NCBI GenBank assembly: GCA_947501475.1
Contig: CANMWA010000004.1
Location: 310,001-374,000 of the forward strand
DNA from: an uncultured Aquimarina sp.
Lineage (GTDB): Bacteria; Bacteroidota; Bacteroidia; Flavobacteriales; Flavobacteriaceae
Length of the DNA: 64,000 nucleotides
Reading direction: 5' to 3'
The notes under the pieces are model-generated. The model saw only the letters and a list, made by a program, of their open reading frames with translations, was not told where the DNA came from and ran no database searches. Of this stretch, positions 38,220 to 47,987 are shown in pieces. Both the position numbers and the translations under genes were made by a program. How positions within the stretch are numbered: the first letter of the stretch is position 1; each line of letters opens with the position of its first letter.

Positions 38220-38618
38220 TTACAATGCCGAAGCTCCAGCTTCTGCAACTGCATGATCGTTTTCTACGCTACTGCCGCTCACGCCAATAGCACCAATAAT
38301 TTCACCTTGACTATTTTTAATAGGGACACCGCCAGGAAAAGTAATTAACCCACCATTAGAATGTTCTATATTGTATAGTGCTCCACCAGGTTGAGAAAGC
38401 CCTCCGATAACTCCTGTATTCATATCAAAAAAGCGAGCAGTTTTAGCTTTTTTAAGCGAAATATCAGCAGATCCTAACCAAGCACCATCCATACGTGCAA
38501 ATGCTAAAAGATTAGCTCCTGCGTCGACTATAGATATATTCATTTTGGTATCTAACGAAATTGATTTTTCTTTTGCTACAGCAATAATTTTTTCAGCTTG
38601 TTCTAGAGTAATGTTCAT
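38220..38618 (-). CDS. GlcG/HbpS family protein (DUF336)
   Basis: This 132-residue small soluble protein matches the GlcG/HbpS fold: [41 protein letters not shown], then [11 protein letters not shown], then a C-terminal [20 protein letters not shown] motif. Members bind haem or act as small cofactor-binding proteins. It is the last gene of a four-gene minus-strand operon (M20 peptidase, alpha/beta hydrolase, aldo/keto reductase, this gene). Confidence 0.8.
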   Translation of the reverse strand: MNITLEQAEKIIAVAKEKSISLDTKMNISIVDAGANLLAFARMDGAWLGSADISLKKAKTARFFDMNTGVIGGLSQPGGALYNIEHSNGGLITFPGGVPIKNSQGEIIGAIGVSGSSVENDHAVAEAGASAL

Positions 38619-38665
38619 GATTTTTGTGTTTAAAATAAATTGAGTTCAAAAGTAGGGCTTAATGT

Positions 38666-39625
38666 TTAATTCCACGATAATTTTTTGCGTTCAATCCAAT
38701 AATTTTCCGGCCTTGTTTTTAGAGCAGATAGTAGCTCAATCTCTTCTAAACTTAATTGAAAAGTAGCTGTTTTAAGGTTATCATTAAGATGAGCTTTATT
38801 AGCTGCTCCGCTAAGTATTTTATATGGATCTATGCTATCAATGCAAAACCGTAATGCAATAGCATCTATACCTACCTGATATTTATTAGCTAGTTTTTGT
38901 AGAAAAGTATAAAGTTGCTTGTATTGTGGATATGCCTGATTTGGAAATAATCGACCATTTGCCATGGCTTCTTTTATAATAAGCTTCTTGTTTTGTTCTT
39001 TAAGTACCTGTGCGATATCTGTAATGCTTTGATCAAGGATGTTATAAGTAACCTGAAATGCATCAAAAATAGAGTATTCATCGACCCTAACTTCAAGCGC
39101 TTTTTTTATGACATCAACCTGATTATGACCAGTAGTAGTAATCCCTATTTCAATGTTGTGCTCTTTTTTTAATGCTAATAATTTTTGAAGAACAGTTTTG
39201 TTCTCTAGTACTCCAGATTCAAAAGTAGCAGAGTGTATTTGATAGATTTTAAGGTTAGGAAGTAGCTGTTTCGATTTTACCCATTGTTCATTCAATTTAG
39301 AAATACTATGCTCCTTTATTTCGTGTTGTATCGCTTTAGGGTCAAAATTTGCAGTATAGGTATATCCCCATTTGGTAGCCACTTCAATTAAAGGGTCATT
39401 TTTGGATAAAGCCCAGTCAATAAGTAACTCTTCTGCCAATCCATACCCTGGAGCAGTATCAAAATATCGTATACCTTGTTGGTATGCAAGCTCTAAGAGA
39501 TCCCAACCTTTTTTTTTAAAGCTCTCAATTGTTAAGGTTTCAATTTCCTCTTGTCTGATATTAATATATTGTGGCCTACCAATAGCGGCTGTACCTATGC
39601 CAATTAATTCATGGGTTTTAATCAT
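38666..39625 (-). CDS. Aldo/keto reductase
   Basis: The 319-residue TIM-barrel oxidoreductase shows the AKR catalytic set: D56 (YFDTAPG), Y61 (YGLAEE), and a Lys in EVATKWGY. It uses NADPH to reduce carbonyls. It lies 15 bp downstream of the alpha/beta hydrolase gene and 47 bp upstream of the GlcG/HbpS-like gene, all on the minus strand. Substrate unknown. Confidence 0.85.
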   Translation of the reverse strand: MIKTHELIGIGTAAIGRPQYINIRQEEIETLTIESFKKKGWDLLELAYQQGIRYFDTAPGYGLAEELLIDWALSKNDPLIEVATKWGYTYTANFDPKAIQHEIKEHSISKLNEQWVKSKQLLPNLKIYQIHSATFESGVLENKTVLQKLLALKKEHNIEIGITTTGHNQVDVIKKALEVRVDEYSIFDAFQVTYNILDQSITDIAQVLKEQNKKLIIKEAMANGRLFPNQAYPQYKQLYTFLQKLANKYQVGIDAIALRFCIDSIDPYKILSGAANKAHLNDNLKTATFQLSLEEIELLSALKTRPENYWIERKKLSWN

Positions 39626-39640
39626 TTGAGGTATTTAGTT

Positions 39641-40489
39641 TTATATATCATTAAACCAAGTTAAGGTCTTTGTCCAAAGAGTATCTCTAAATTTTCGGCT
39701 AAAAAAACCAAAATGACCTATTTTATTAGTAGGAACTGAAGTTAGTTTGATTATTTCGAACTCTTTATCTGATTGATCAAATTGATCATGTATCCTTTTT
39801 ATTGCTATTTCGGTTCCTATAGGGTCATCTTCAATACCTAATGTTAATAGTTTTGACTTATAATCACTATAAAAAAACTGCATACCATTAGTTTCCATCT
39901 GTGTTTTCATATCAGACTGTTTTCTTCTATTGTGCCATTGTTCTATTACTCCTTTAGGAATATCTTCTAGCATCCCAAGGCTTTTTCCTGGGAAATAACC
40001 ATATAATTTGGTAATCGCAGGAAAAAGAATATGCCATAGAAAATAGATTTTATTTTTTTGACTCTTAGTCCAGTCTTTATAATAAGCTGTTTGTGCTCCA
40101 ATATTTATGACTCCACTTATTTCTGTATTCTTTGGGGTCATACCTATAATAGTACCGCCAATGCTATGACCCAGAGTAATTATTTTATGATCTGGAAATT
40201 TATTTTTTGCAAAGTCAATAACCCCAGCAAAATCTTTTTTTCCCCAATCGATAAACGAAGCTTTAAAACCACGAAGTTTTTTTGGTCTAGAATCTGCAAT
40301 ACCTCTATAATCATATGTGATCACCTGGTATCCGTTTTCAGCCATAAAAGATGCGTAATGATGGTATAGCTTTTTATCAACAGCTGTGGCCGAATTGATT
40401 ATCAAAACTTTGTTTTTTTCCTGATTATGTAAAGGAACATAAAGTTTTGCGATAAGTTGGTAACCATCTTTTGCCGTAATAACAGTCAT
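39641..40489 (-). CDS. Alpha/beta hydrolase
   Basis: The 282-residue hydrolase has the GHSIGG nucleophile elbow with S109 (LGHSIGGTIIG). An acid residue lies after it in the LGIEDDPIG segment, and His is late in the chain (near NKIGHFGFF). Its start is 2 bp from the M20 peptidase stop and its stop 15 bp from the AKR start. It may act on an ester or amide in the same pathway as its operon partners. Confidence 0.8.
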   Translation of the reverse strand: MTVITAKDGYQLIAKLYVPLHNQEKNKVLIINSATAVDKKLYHHYASFMAENGYQVITYDYRGIADSRPKKLRGFKASFIDWGKKDFAGVIDFAKNKFPDHKIITLGHSIGGTIIGMTPKNTEISGVINIGAQTAYYKDWTKSQKNKIYFLWHILFPAITKLYGYFPGKSLGMLEDIPKGVIEQWHNRRKQSDMKTQMETNGMQFFYSDYKSKLLTLGIEDDPIGTEIAIKRIHDQFDQSDKEFEIIKLTSVPTNKIGHFGFFSRKFRDTLWTKTLTWFNDI

Positions 40490-40491
40490 TG

Positions 40492-42015
40492 CTATAATTT
40501 TTGTGTCAATATAGCGGTGATAGTTTTAATACCTTCTATATAATTACCAAGCCTTATATTTTCATTGGGACTATGTTGGTTATTGTCCTTGTTCACTGTT
40601 GGTACAATAACTGCAGGAATATTTAGAGTATTTACAAAAGGAGAAATTGGTATAGACCCACCACCAGTTCGTATTTGCACAGGAGTAGTGCCAAAAGCTC
40701 GTGTCATAGCTTTTCGTAACCACTGCCCAATTTTGGTATCAAAATCAGTTCTAAAGGCTTCATAAGCAATTTGATGGTTAAAACGAATAATCTTTGTATG
40801 TTTCATGCGTTCATTTTCAGTAGGAATACTATCAATAATATAATACCCTTGTTTTAGGATATGTTGCTTTACAAGATCTACCATTCGTTGTGCATTTGTT
40901 TCTTTAACTAGTCTAATATTCATTTCGGCAATAGCACTAGAGGGAATAATAGTTCTCCTTTCTTTACCAACCCAACCAGACTGCATTCCTAAAATTCCTA
41001 AAGATGGATATTGTATAGATTCTTGATACGTTTTTGCAATATTATCAATAGAAGCAATTCCTAGTTTTTTTCTCATGAGGTTTTCATCATCTGGTACTTG
41101 CTGTAAAATTTTTCTTGTTTTTTCTGAAATTTCTATACCATCATACCAACCGGGTATAGCAACTTTACCATCATTCTGCATCATAGATGCTAATAATTGC
41201 GAAAGCCTCAAGGCTGGATTAGGGATATAATTACCATAATGGCCACTATGCTGTGGAGTTCTAGGACCAAAAACCTCTAATGATAATGTAGTTATTCCTC
41301 TTGCACCATATACCAGTGTAGGTTTATTAGAAATATGCATGGGTCCATCAAAGATGACTAGCATATCCGAGGCTAATTCATCTTTGTAATCCAATACGGC
41401 TTTTGGTAACTGTGGCGAACTGATTTCTTCTTCAAAATCTAATATTACTTTAAGATTGTAATTGGGTTGGTGTTTAAAATCATTACTAATATCCATTGCT
41501 TTTAAGAACATTATTACTGGTCCTTTAGCATCAGATGCAGATCTGGCAAAAATTCTCCAATCGGGATTGATCTCACCATTCAATTTATCTAATGAAATGG
41601 TATTCCAGTTACTATTCTCATCAAGCTCTTTTAATGTTGCTTTGTATGGGTTTTTCTGAAACCATTTGGTAGTATCTACTGGCTGCCCATCTACTTGTAA
41701 ATAGACTAAAACAGTTTTTTTAGCATTTTCATGTTTTTTTTCGGCTAATAATAATGGAACTCCACTTGTTGTGAGTTTTTTTGTAGTAAAACCACGTTTA
41801 GAAAAAGCTGTTTCGCACCATTGCATATTCTTTTTAAGATCCTTAGGGTAATGAGCATCATTAGGTAAACTCAAAAAATCAATCAATTCTTCGAAAGAAG
41901 ATTTGGCATACGTAAGTGAAAGTTTATCAAGGTCTTTATCTTGTATTTCTTGAGCGAAAGAAGAGAAGGCAGAGAGTAGTAAAATCAGTGCTACTGGATA
42001 TTGTATCATAATCAA
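40492..42015 (-). CDS. M20-family metallopeptidase with His-to-Gln variant metal site
   Basis: The 507-residue exported protein has a signal peptide (to about residue 21, SSFAQ) and an M20 (di-zinc) peptidase core. The metal region YLQVDGQPVD (104-113) has Gln107 where the usual GHxD motif has His. Other sites look intact: SDAKG, the EE dyad (FEEEISSP), the FDG acid and the late His in NNQHSPNENI. It probably cleaves a peptide or N-acyl group in the periplasm, possibly with altered metal use. First gene of the operon. Confidence 0.8.
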   Translation of the reverse strand: MIMIQYPVALILLLSAFSSFAQEIQDKDLDKLSLTYAKSSFEELIDFLSLPNDAHYPKDLKKNMQWCETAFSKRGFTTKKLTTSGVPLLLAEKKHENAKKTVLVYLQVDGQPVDTTKWFQKNPYKATLKELDENSNWNTISLDKLNGEINPDWRIFARSASDAKGPVIMFLKAMDISNDFKHQPNYNLKVILDFEEEISSPQLPKAVLDYKDELASDMLVIFDGPMHISNKPTLVYGARGITTLSLEVFGPRTPQHSGHYGNYIPNPALRLSQLLASMMQNDGKVAIPGWYDGIEISEKTRKILQQVPDDENLMRKKLGIASIDNIAKTYQESIQYPSLGILGMQSGWVGKERRTIIPSSAIAEMNIRLVKETNAQRMVDLVKQHILKQGYYIIDSIPTENERMKHTKIIRFNHQIAYEAFRTDFDTKIGQWLRKAMTRAFGTTPVQIRTGGGSIPISPFVNTLNIPAVIVPTVNKDNNQHSPNENIRLGNYIEGIKTITAILTQKL

Positions 42016-42132
42016 ATGTGTTACATCGTGTTATTCGATTATTGTAAATGTATATAAAAGAATAAAATAGCTCTTTTTATTTTGAATAACATTAACAGCA
42101 AATACGATAGACTATTAATTATATAAGTCTAT

Positions 42133-43128
42133 TTATTTTATATAGTTATTAATTTTAAACCATTCAATGCTTTTACGAATCGCTGCTTCTGTAGCTACTT
42201 TTGGTTCGTAACCTAGTTCTTTTTTTGCTTTATCTCCATTTAAAAATTGACCAGCTGACATTACAGCAATAGCAGTATCATCAAGTAATGGTAATTTGCC
42301 ACCAAAGAGTTTGTATTTTGTCATTTTAACTTTAGAAACAACCTTTGCTAACTTTAAGGAAACTTCTTTTGGCATTTTTTCAATATTTCCAATAGCTATG
42401 ATTTTTTGTATCAGGTTTTCCATAGAAATATTTTCTCCGGTAATAAAATATCGCTCACCTGTTCGACCATCAATACAAGCAGATAAAAGTCCTCTCGCGG
42501 CATCTCCTGCATACACTACATTTCTGTTGCCATTTACATAACCAGGTAGCGTTTGATTTATCGTATTTGTGATAATACGTCCAGTAGATGGCCCGTAATC
42601 AAATTCGCCAAAAGTCATTGATGGTATGCCGATTACGATTGGTATACCCGCTTTTCCGGCCTCACAAGCCATTTTATCCATTAGCCACTTTACTTGAACA
42701 TAAGCAGAAGTGCTTTTAGGTTTTGATATATAACTCAAATCCTCATTAGCAATACCGTTTTCTGATTTTGGAACCGCAATAGAACCGCCCAAATACAATG
42801 CTTTTTTTATAGTACTTTCTTTAACAGCATTAATGAAATTACCCATTTGAAGCTCGGCAATTTTGATTTCTTTTTTAAGAGGTTTAGGAATACTTGGGTA
42901 GTATGCTCCACAATTTAATACATAATCCAGATCGTTAAATGATGCTTTGAGACTCTCAAAATTATTTAAATCGGCTATTTTACTTTGATAATTTATATCC
43001 TGAATAGAGGCTAGGTTAGAAGTTTTTCTATGAATCACGACTAGTTGATTACTGGGATCACTTTGTATCAGTTTGGCTACATGATGTCCAAGCATTCCGG
43101 TAGCACCTATAACTCCGATTTTTTTCAT
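42133..43128 (-). CDS. NAD-dependent epimerase/dehydratase family protein
   Basis: The 331-residue SDR-type protein starts at MKKIGVIGATGMLGHH, giving the nucleotide-binding GATGMLG. An extended frame upstream would read through the dnaN terminator, so it was not used. STSAYVQVKWLMDKM supplies a YxxxK-like segment (Y...K), though the spacing is not strict. It may be a reductase or sugar epimerase. A Ser/Thr and a Tyr are present, but the substrate is unknown. It stands downstream of dnaN on the same strand, after a terminator. Confidence 0.8.
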   Translation of the reverse strand: MKKIGVIGATGMLGHHVAKLIQSDPSNQLVVIHRKTSNLASIQDINYQSKIADLNNFESLKASFNDLDYVLNCGAYYPSIPKPLKKEIKIAELQMGNFINAVKESTIKKALYLGGSIAVPKSENGIANEDLSYISKPKSTSAYVQVKWLMDKMACEAGKAGIPIVIGIPSMTFGEFDYGPSTGRIITNTINQTLPGYVNGNRNVVYAGDAARGLLSACIDGRTGERYFITGENISMENLIQKIIAIGNIEKMPKEVSLKLAKVVSKVKMTKYKLFGGKLPLLDDTAIAVMSAGQFLNGDKAKKELGYEPKVATEAAIRKSIEWFKINNYIK

Positions 43129-43203
43129 TTTATTTGGTATTTGAAAAATATAATTTTTAAACCAGACCCAATTTTTACTATTATTTACTGATTTATAATA
43201 TAT

Positions 43204-43237
43204 AAAAAAATCCAACCACATTAGTGTGATTGGATTT
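43204..43237 (-). terminator. Terminator of dnaN
   Basis: A 13-bp stem (43208-43220 with 43225-43237, one wobble) with a 4-base loop is followed on the minus strand by a run of T. Confidence 0.75.
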
Positions 43238-43259
43238 ATATATATGGATGGTTTTAGTT

Positions 43260-44378
43260 TTAGTTATTCAACATTACCGGCATTACCAACATGGTTACAT
43301 GTTCACCTTCATCAAGTCCATCTACTGGTGTAAGGATACCGGCTCGGTTTGGCAATGACATTTCTAATTGTACATCATCTGCATTAAGGTTATTAAGCAT
43401 TTCACTTAAAAAACGCGAGTTAAATCCAATTTGCATATCATCACCTTGATAATCACAAGTTAAACGCTCTTCGGCTTTATTAGAATAATCAATATCTTCT
43501 GCAGAAATGTTTAGTTCGGCTCCAGCAATCTTTAAACGAATTTGATGTGTCGTTTTGTTTGAAAATATAGAAACCCTACGTGCAGAATTTAAAAACTGCG
43601 TACGTGCTATAGTTAGCTTATTAGGATTCTCTTTTGGTATTACTGCTTCATAATTTGGATATTTTCCATCGATTAATCTACAGATTAATTGAGTTTCATC
43701 AAAAGTAAACTTTGCATTAGACTCATTATATTCTATCAATACTTCACTATCACTTCCTGCCAGGATACCTTTTAATAAATTAAGTGGTTTCTTTGGCATA
43801 ATAAATTCTGCAGCTTGTGAAGCTTTGATATCTTCTCTAGTGTATTTTACTAACTTATGCGCATCGGTAGCAACAAAAGTTAGACTTTCTGTAGAAAACT
43901 GAAAAAACACACCACTCATTACGGGTCTTAGGTCATCATTACCAGTAGCAAAAATTGTTTTACTAACAGCTGTTGCCAATATATCACCTAATAATGTGGT
44001 CGAACTAGGGTCTTCTAATTCTACTGCTTTCGGAAACTCTTCTCCATTAGCATATGCCAAAGCATATTTACCATGATTAGAGCTAATTTCTATCGTATTT
44101 TTTTTTCCTGCAACAAAGGTTAAGGGTTGTTCAGGAAAAGTTTTTAGTGTTTCTAGTAATAGTTTTGCAGGTACTGCTATGGTTCCCTGGTCTGAGGATT
44201 CTACTTCTAGTTTTGCAGACATTGTGGTTTCAAGATCAGATGCCGAAACCATTAATGCATTATTATCTAATTCGAATAAAAAATTATCTAAGATAGGCAG
44301 TGTATTACTATTACTGATTACTCCACCTAATACCTGTAGTTGCTTTAATAAATATGAACTGGATACTATAAATTTCAT
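43260..44378 (-). CDS. dnaN: DNA polymerase III beta subunit (sliding clamp)
   Basis: The 372-residue clamp starts MKFIVSSSYLLKQLQVLGG and has three repeats of the clamp fold, with ATDAHKLV and a C-terminal GEHVTMLVMPVML. It tethers DNA polymerase III to DNA. A -7 box TATATTTG (minus strand, 44414-44421) lies 35 bp upstream. Its terminator separates it from the epimerase gene. Essential housekeeping gene. Confidence 0.95.
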   Translation of the reverse strand: MKFIVSSSYLLKQLQVLGGVISNSNTLPILDNFLFELDNNALMVSASDLETTMSAKLEVESSDQGTIAVPAKLLLETLKTFPEQPLTFVAGKKNTIEISSNHGKYALAYANGEEFPKAVELEDPSSTTLLGDILATAVSKTIFATGNDDLRPVMSGVFFQFSTESLTFVATDAHKLVKYTREDIKASQAAEFIMPKKPLNLLKGILAGSDSEVLIEYNESNAKFTFDETQLICRLIDGKYPNYEAVIPKENPNKLTIARTQFLNSARRVSIFSNKTTHQIRLKIAGAELNISAEDIDYSNKAEERLTCDYQGDDMQIGFNSRFLSEMLNNLNADDVQLEMSLPNRAGILTPVDGLDEGEHVTMLVMPVMLNN

Positions 44379-44413
44379 ATACGTGTGTGTGACTGGTTAT
44401 ATTCAGTTTTACG

Positions 44414-44421
44414 CAAATATA
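44414..44421 (-). promoter_or_regulatory. -7 promoter box of dnaN
   Basis: TATATTTG on the minus strand matches TAnnTTTG. No matching -33 element was found. Confidence 0.45.
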
Positions 44422-44516
44422 ATTGTAATCTATAAGGATTTGGGTATGCAAAAAAACATAGTTATTAACAAACAAGAAGGAGTTATTGACTATCTGATAT
44501 AATTGTAAAATATGAT

Positions 44517-45095
44517 TTATGACTCTGGAGGAGTATCCATCAGCTTGTCGGTGTAATGTGCTTTATGTTTGGGAGTTGCAAAACGTTCTTTGTTATATGC
44601 CGAAGATTGTCCTTTGGGTATCGATAGACTTTGCCATTTTTCATTGGTAATCATTTTTCCGAGAAAAACTATTTGCCCCACATGATAGGAGTAATGTGCC
44701 AGTTGTCTGTTCATTGCTTCGGTAATGCTGTGTTCTATATTTCTGATATAAATAGGTTGATCAAAATTATCTTCAGATACGCTTTCTAAAGCCTCAAAAA
44801 GACATTGCCATCCTTCATTCCATTTTTTTAGTAGCTCACTTTTTGTTTTGATGTCATTATCAAATTCGGCATCGCGTTCTCGCCATGCTTTTTCACCATC
44901 TGTAGTTAAAAAATCTGTCCATCGAGATTTCATATTACCCCAAAGGTGTTTTACGATAATGGCAATACTGTTACTATCGTCATTATACTGCCAAAATAAT
45001 TTTTCTTCTGGCAATTGATTTATCGTTTTTTCACCAAGAGATTTATAATATTTGAATTGCTTTTGTATTCCTTCAAGATAAGCTTTAGAAGTCAT
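44517..45095 (-). CDS. DinB-like DUF1572 family protein
   Basis: The 192-residue protein has the DinB/YfiT-like four-helix layout. It has a central HLWGNMKSRWTDFLTTDGEKAWRERDAEF and a later RQLAHYSYHVGQIVFLGKMI with the His pair that often binds a metal. DUF1572 members are thought to be DinB-superfamily thiol or metal-dependent enzymes. Function unknown. It is followed by an intergenic repeat tract. Confidence 0.8.
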   Translation of the reverse strand: MTSKAYLEGIQKQFKYYKSLGEKTINQLPEEKLFWQYNDDSNSIAIIVKHLWGNMKSRWTDFLTTDGEKAWRERDAEFDNDIKTKSELLKKWNEGWQCLFEALESVSEDNFDQPIYIRNIEHSITEAMNRQLAHYSYHVGQIVFLGKMITNEKWQSLSIPKGQSSAYNKERFATPKHKAHYTDKLMDTPPES

Positions 45096-45321
45096 GTGTT
45101 TACATTTTTTATTTTAAAGATACTTAATTTCTAGAAGTTTACCGTGCTCTAAAAGCTATGGTTTTGTTACGAAACCTTGCAACATAACCTACTGTGTGTA
45201 CTTGCAAACCCCTCATTCTTCCGATTCCTACGTCATCGGAATTCATTTTCCCCTTCCCCTTTGCCTAAAGGGGAGAGTTTTTAGTTAGATACTTTAAATT
45301 GTTTGCTAAAAAAATGCAGGG
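45096..45321. other. Intergenic tract with palindromes
   Basis: Non-coding. It holds two inverted repeats, TTCCGAT/ATCGGAA (45219-45241) and CCCCTTT/AAAGGGG (45256-45273), which look like transcription stops or interspersed palindromic elements. Confidence 0.5.
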
Positions 45322-45563
45322 ACACAGTAGCTGCGCAACGCAGGGCGCTGTCATAACTGCGATGAAACTTTGCTGCATAACTCAGGGTGTTTTCTCAATA
45401 TAACGAGACCTTGCTGCACAGCGCAGGGCGCTTTTGCGTCTGCGATGAAACCTTACTGCATAACGCAGGGTGTTTTCTAAATATAACAAAACCTTGCTGC
45501 ATAGTGCTGGGCGTTTTTGTAGTAGTAGTATAACCTTGCTAGATGACTCAGAGCGTTTTTGAG
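45322..45563. repeat. Tandem 41-43 bp intergenic repeats, six units
   Basis: Six imperfect units run at 45322-45364, 45365-45405, 45406-45447, 45448-45488, 45489-45530 and 45531-45563. Each holds a variant of CTTGCTGCATAACGCAGGG, whose CTGC and GCAG can pair as a small hairpin. Units alternate between two subtypes: one ends CTGCGATG, the other has AATATAAC. No coding function is likely; the minus-strand open frame is a by-product of the repeat. Confidence 0.75.
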
Positions 45564-45679
45564 ATAGATTTTTTAGCAAAGTATACCACAATTAGTTTTT
45601 TATTTTGCAACATTAATGCATTGATATGTAGTGCTAATAATTCTCTTCCTAGCTATAATAGCTTTTGAAAATAAAAGGT

Positions 45680-46711
45680 TTAGAACAACATTTTTCGCTT
45701 GCGTACCAATAACCATATCACCACTGGTGCTCCAATTAGAGAAGTAATGGCATTGATGGGTAATGTGTATTCACTAGAAGGTAATTGAGCAATACTATCA
45801 CAGATCAACATAATGATACTACCGATAAGTAGTACAGCTGGTATTAATGTTTTATGATCAGAAGTATGAAATAATTGACGAGTAAGATGAGGAACTGCTA
45901 ATCCTATAAATACAATTGGACCAGCAAAGGCAGTAATACTACCCGCTAACAGCCCTGTAGCTATAATAATCAAAAAACGACTTATTTTGATATTTAGTCC
46001 TAGGCTTCGGGCATAATTTTCTCCCAAAAGTAATGTGTTTAAGGGTTTGATTGAAGCAATCGATATAAGCATTCCTATAGCAGAGATACAAGAAAATATA
46101 AGGACATCATCCCAGGATAGGTTTCCCAGACTACCAAAACCCCAAAATATGTATCGTTGTAATTGATCTGCCGGAGCAAAATATGAAAGTACACTTACGA
46201 CAGCTGCTGTTATACTACCAAACATTAATCCGATGATTAGAATAGCCATAGTATCTCGCACTCTAATTGATACAAGCATTACGGCAAACAAAACAATAAT
46301 ACTACCCAAACTTGATGCAATGACTAGCCCCCATTTTGAAACTAAAAAACCTGATAATGCCGCTCCTGTAAAAGCGCTCCCTAATATTAGAATAGCAACT
46401 CCCAAACTAGCTCCAGAGCTTATCCCTAAAACAAAAGGTCCTGCCAAAGGGTTTCTAAACAAAGTTTGCATTAATAAGCCCGAAATACCTAATCCACTAC
46501 CTACAATAATTGCAGTAAGTGCTTTGGGTAATCTATAATTAATAATAATATGTCTCCAGGATTCTTTTTCTACAGCTCCGCCCATAAGACTACTAAGTGT
46601 ATCTAGCCATGGGATAAAAACAGAACCTAAACTAATATTTACAATAAAGCAAATTAGCAAAAGCAAAGTGATACCTATAAAAACCTTTTTGTATGATTTA
46701 TTTGGGGTCAA
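45680..46711 (-). CDS. btuC: FecCD-family ABC permease, cobalamin/iron-siderophore type (BtuC-like)
   Basis: The 343-residue integral membrane protein has about ten hydrophobic helices and the FecCD-family signature (RLPKALTAIIVGSGLGISGLLMQTLFRNPLAGPFVLGIS, GLAVPHLTRQLF). It forms the transmembrane channel for substrate released by the binding protein. It starts right after the binding-protein gene. BtuC is inferred from neighbours cobC-cobS-cobT-cobU and the riboswitch. A siderophore permease is the alternative. Confidence 0.85.
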   Translation of the reverse strand: MTPNKSYKKVFIGITLLLLICFIVNISLGSVFIPWLDTLSSLMGGAVEKESWRHIIINYRLPKALTAIIVGSGLGISGLLMQTLFRNPLAGPFVLGISSGASLGVAILILGSAFTGAALSGFLVSKWGLVIASSLGSIIVLFAVMLVSIRVRDTMAILIIGLMFGSITAAVVSVLSYFAPADQLQRYIFWGFGSLGNLSWDDVLIFSCISAIGMLISIASIKPLNTLLLGENYARSLGLNIKISRFLIIIATGLLAGSITAFAGPIVFIGLAVPHLTRQLFHTSDHKTLIPAVLLIGSIIMLICDSIAQLPSSEYTLPINAITSLIGAPVVIWLLVRKRKMLF

Positions 46712-47851
46712 TTAATTAAGTTTTTCAAAAAAATAAGGTTCGTAATTGGTTAAAAGCTCTGGGTGTGCAATATGGATAATATCTTTAAGAATAAGATCAG
46801 GACGCATTGGTCCTAACTCATAATAAATTAATCCACCATTAATACCCATTTTTAATGTCGAAGAATATACGGTTTTATTTTTAAATGCATCAAATAGTTC
46901 ATATTGATGATTCTTTTCTTTAAGCTCAGAAAGAGACTTAGAATTTCCCGAACCGATCCATAAATCAGCTCCTTGTGCTTTTTCTAATACACTTTCAAAA
47001 TTTAATGCCAAACTCCCAGTTTTAGTATTGTCTGCCCATAAATAAGTAGTATTAGCATCTAATAAGAATTTTGCAATATAACTATTGCCACCAGGAACAT
47101 GCCATACATCTTTAAACATATTGCCAGATAAAATAGTTGGAGAAGCGGTGGTGTTTTGTGCTAAGATAGTAGCTTCATTATAAGCTTTCTTGATGTTCTG
47201 AAAAACATTTTCGGCTTTAGCTTCTGAACCAAAAAAAGCTGCAACAAATTTGATCCATTCTGCTCTACCCAAAGGATGTTCTTCCATCCAAGAACCATTT
47301 ATAACTACTGGGATTCCTGTTTTTTGTATTAGATCGTATGCTTTTGTATCTCCATTTGCAGAAAATCCGATAATTAATTCGGGAGAAAGCTCCAAAACGA
47401 CTTCGGTATTTAAATTATATTCTTTACCTAGTTCTTTGATTGCTCCTTGGTCAATAAGTGCACGTGTTTTTTCTGAAGAAATATAGTCTGTATTTGGAAA
47501 CCCAACTAGTTTTTGCTCAAGATGTAGATATTCTAGCATTGGTATATCTGTGGTTGAAGTCACTACAACTCTTTCTATTGGCACTTGAACAAATATTGCT
47601 TTATCAGAGATAAATGGTTTTTCGGTCCCTTTGGGGTGTAAAATATAAGTTAGTTCTTCTTTGGCATCTGGCCAAGGGGTAGTTACTTTAATCTCTTTAT
47701 ACGTTTTATGATTTTTAATAATAAGACCTTTTGCATACTCAATGTTTTGAGGTGCCAGATACATTACAGTAAGTTGATCAGTCTCTTTAGTTACTTTCTT
47801 ACATGAATTGCTAAGAAATACTATTGTGAGTAGTATAAGAATGCTACGCAT
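46712..47851 (-). CDS. btuF: Cobalamin-type ABC substrate-binding lipoprotein (BtuF-like)
   Basis: The 379-residue precursor has a lipoprotein signal (SNSC, Cys17) and a class III substrate-binding fold with ERVVVTSTTDIPMLEYLHLEQKLVGF and LNTEVVLELSPELIIGF. It captures corrinoid and hands it to the permease, whose start abuts its stop. The ATPase is not in this window. Confidence 0.82.
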   Translation of the reverse strand: MRSILILLTIVFLSNSCKKVTKETDQLTVMYLAPQNIEYAKGLIIKNHKTYKEIKVTTPWPDAKEELTYILHPKGTEKPFISDKAIFVQVPIERVVVTSTTDIPMLEYLHLEQKLVGFPNTDYISSEKTRALIDQGAIKELGKEYNLNTEVVLELSPELIIGFSANGDTKAYDLIQKTGIPVVINGSWMEEHPLGRAEWIKFVAAFFGSEAKAENVFQNIKKAYNEATILAQNTTASPTILSGNMFKDVWHVPGGNSYIAKFLLDANTTYLWADNTKTGSLALNFESVLEKAQGADLWIGSGNSKSLSELKEKNHQYELFDAFKNKTVYSSTLKMGINGGLIYYELGPMRPDLILKDIIHIAHPELLTNYEPYFFEKLN

Positions 47852-47987
47852 AGAGTAAAATGTTTTTGTAAAAATAATACATTAGGATAAGTTTAGAGGT
47901 AAAACGATTTTAAATTGTAAGAGTTAAATACCTCGATGAAAATTAATGTTAATTTGCAGTTCTTAATGAATAAATAATTCTAGTTGC

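Noticed and set aside
43129..43221. Upstream extension of the epimerase gene
   Set aside because: It would read through the dnaN terminator and adds residues without family match.
45382..45591. Open frame on the minus strand within the 41-43 bp repeats
   Set aside because: Its residues follow the DNA repeat and show no protein family.
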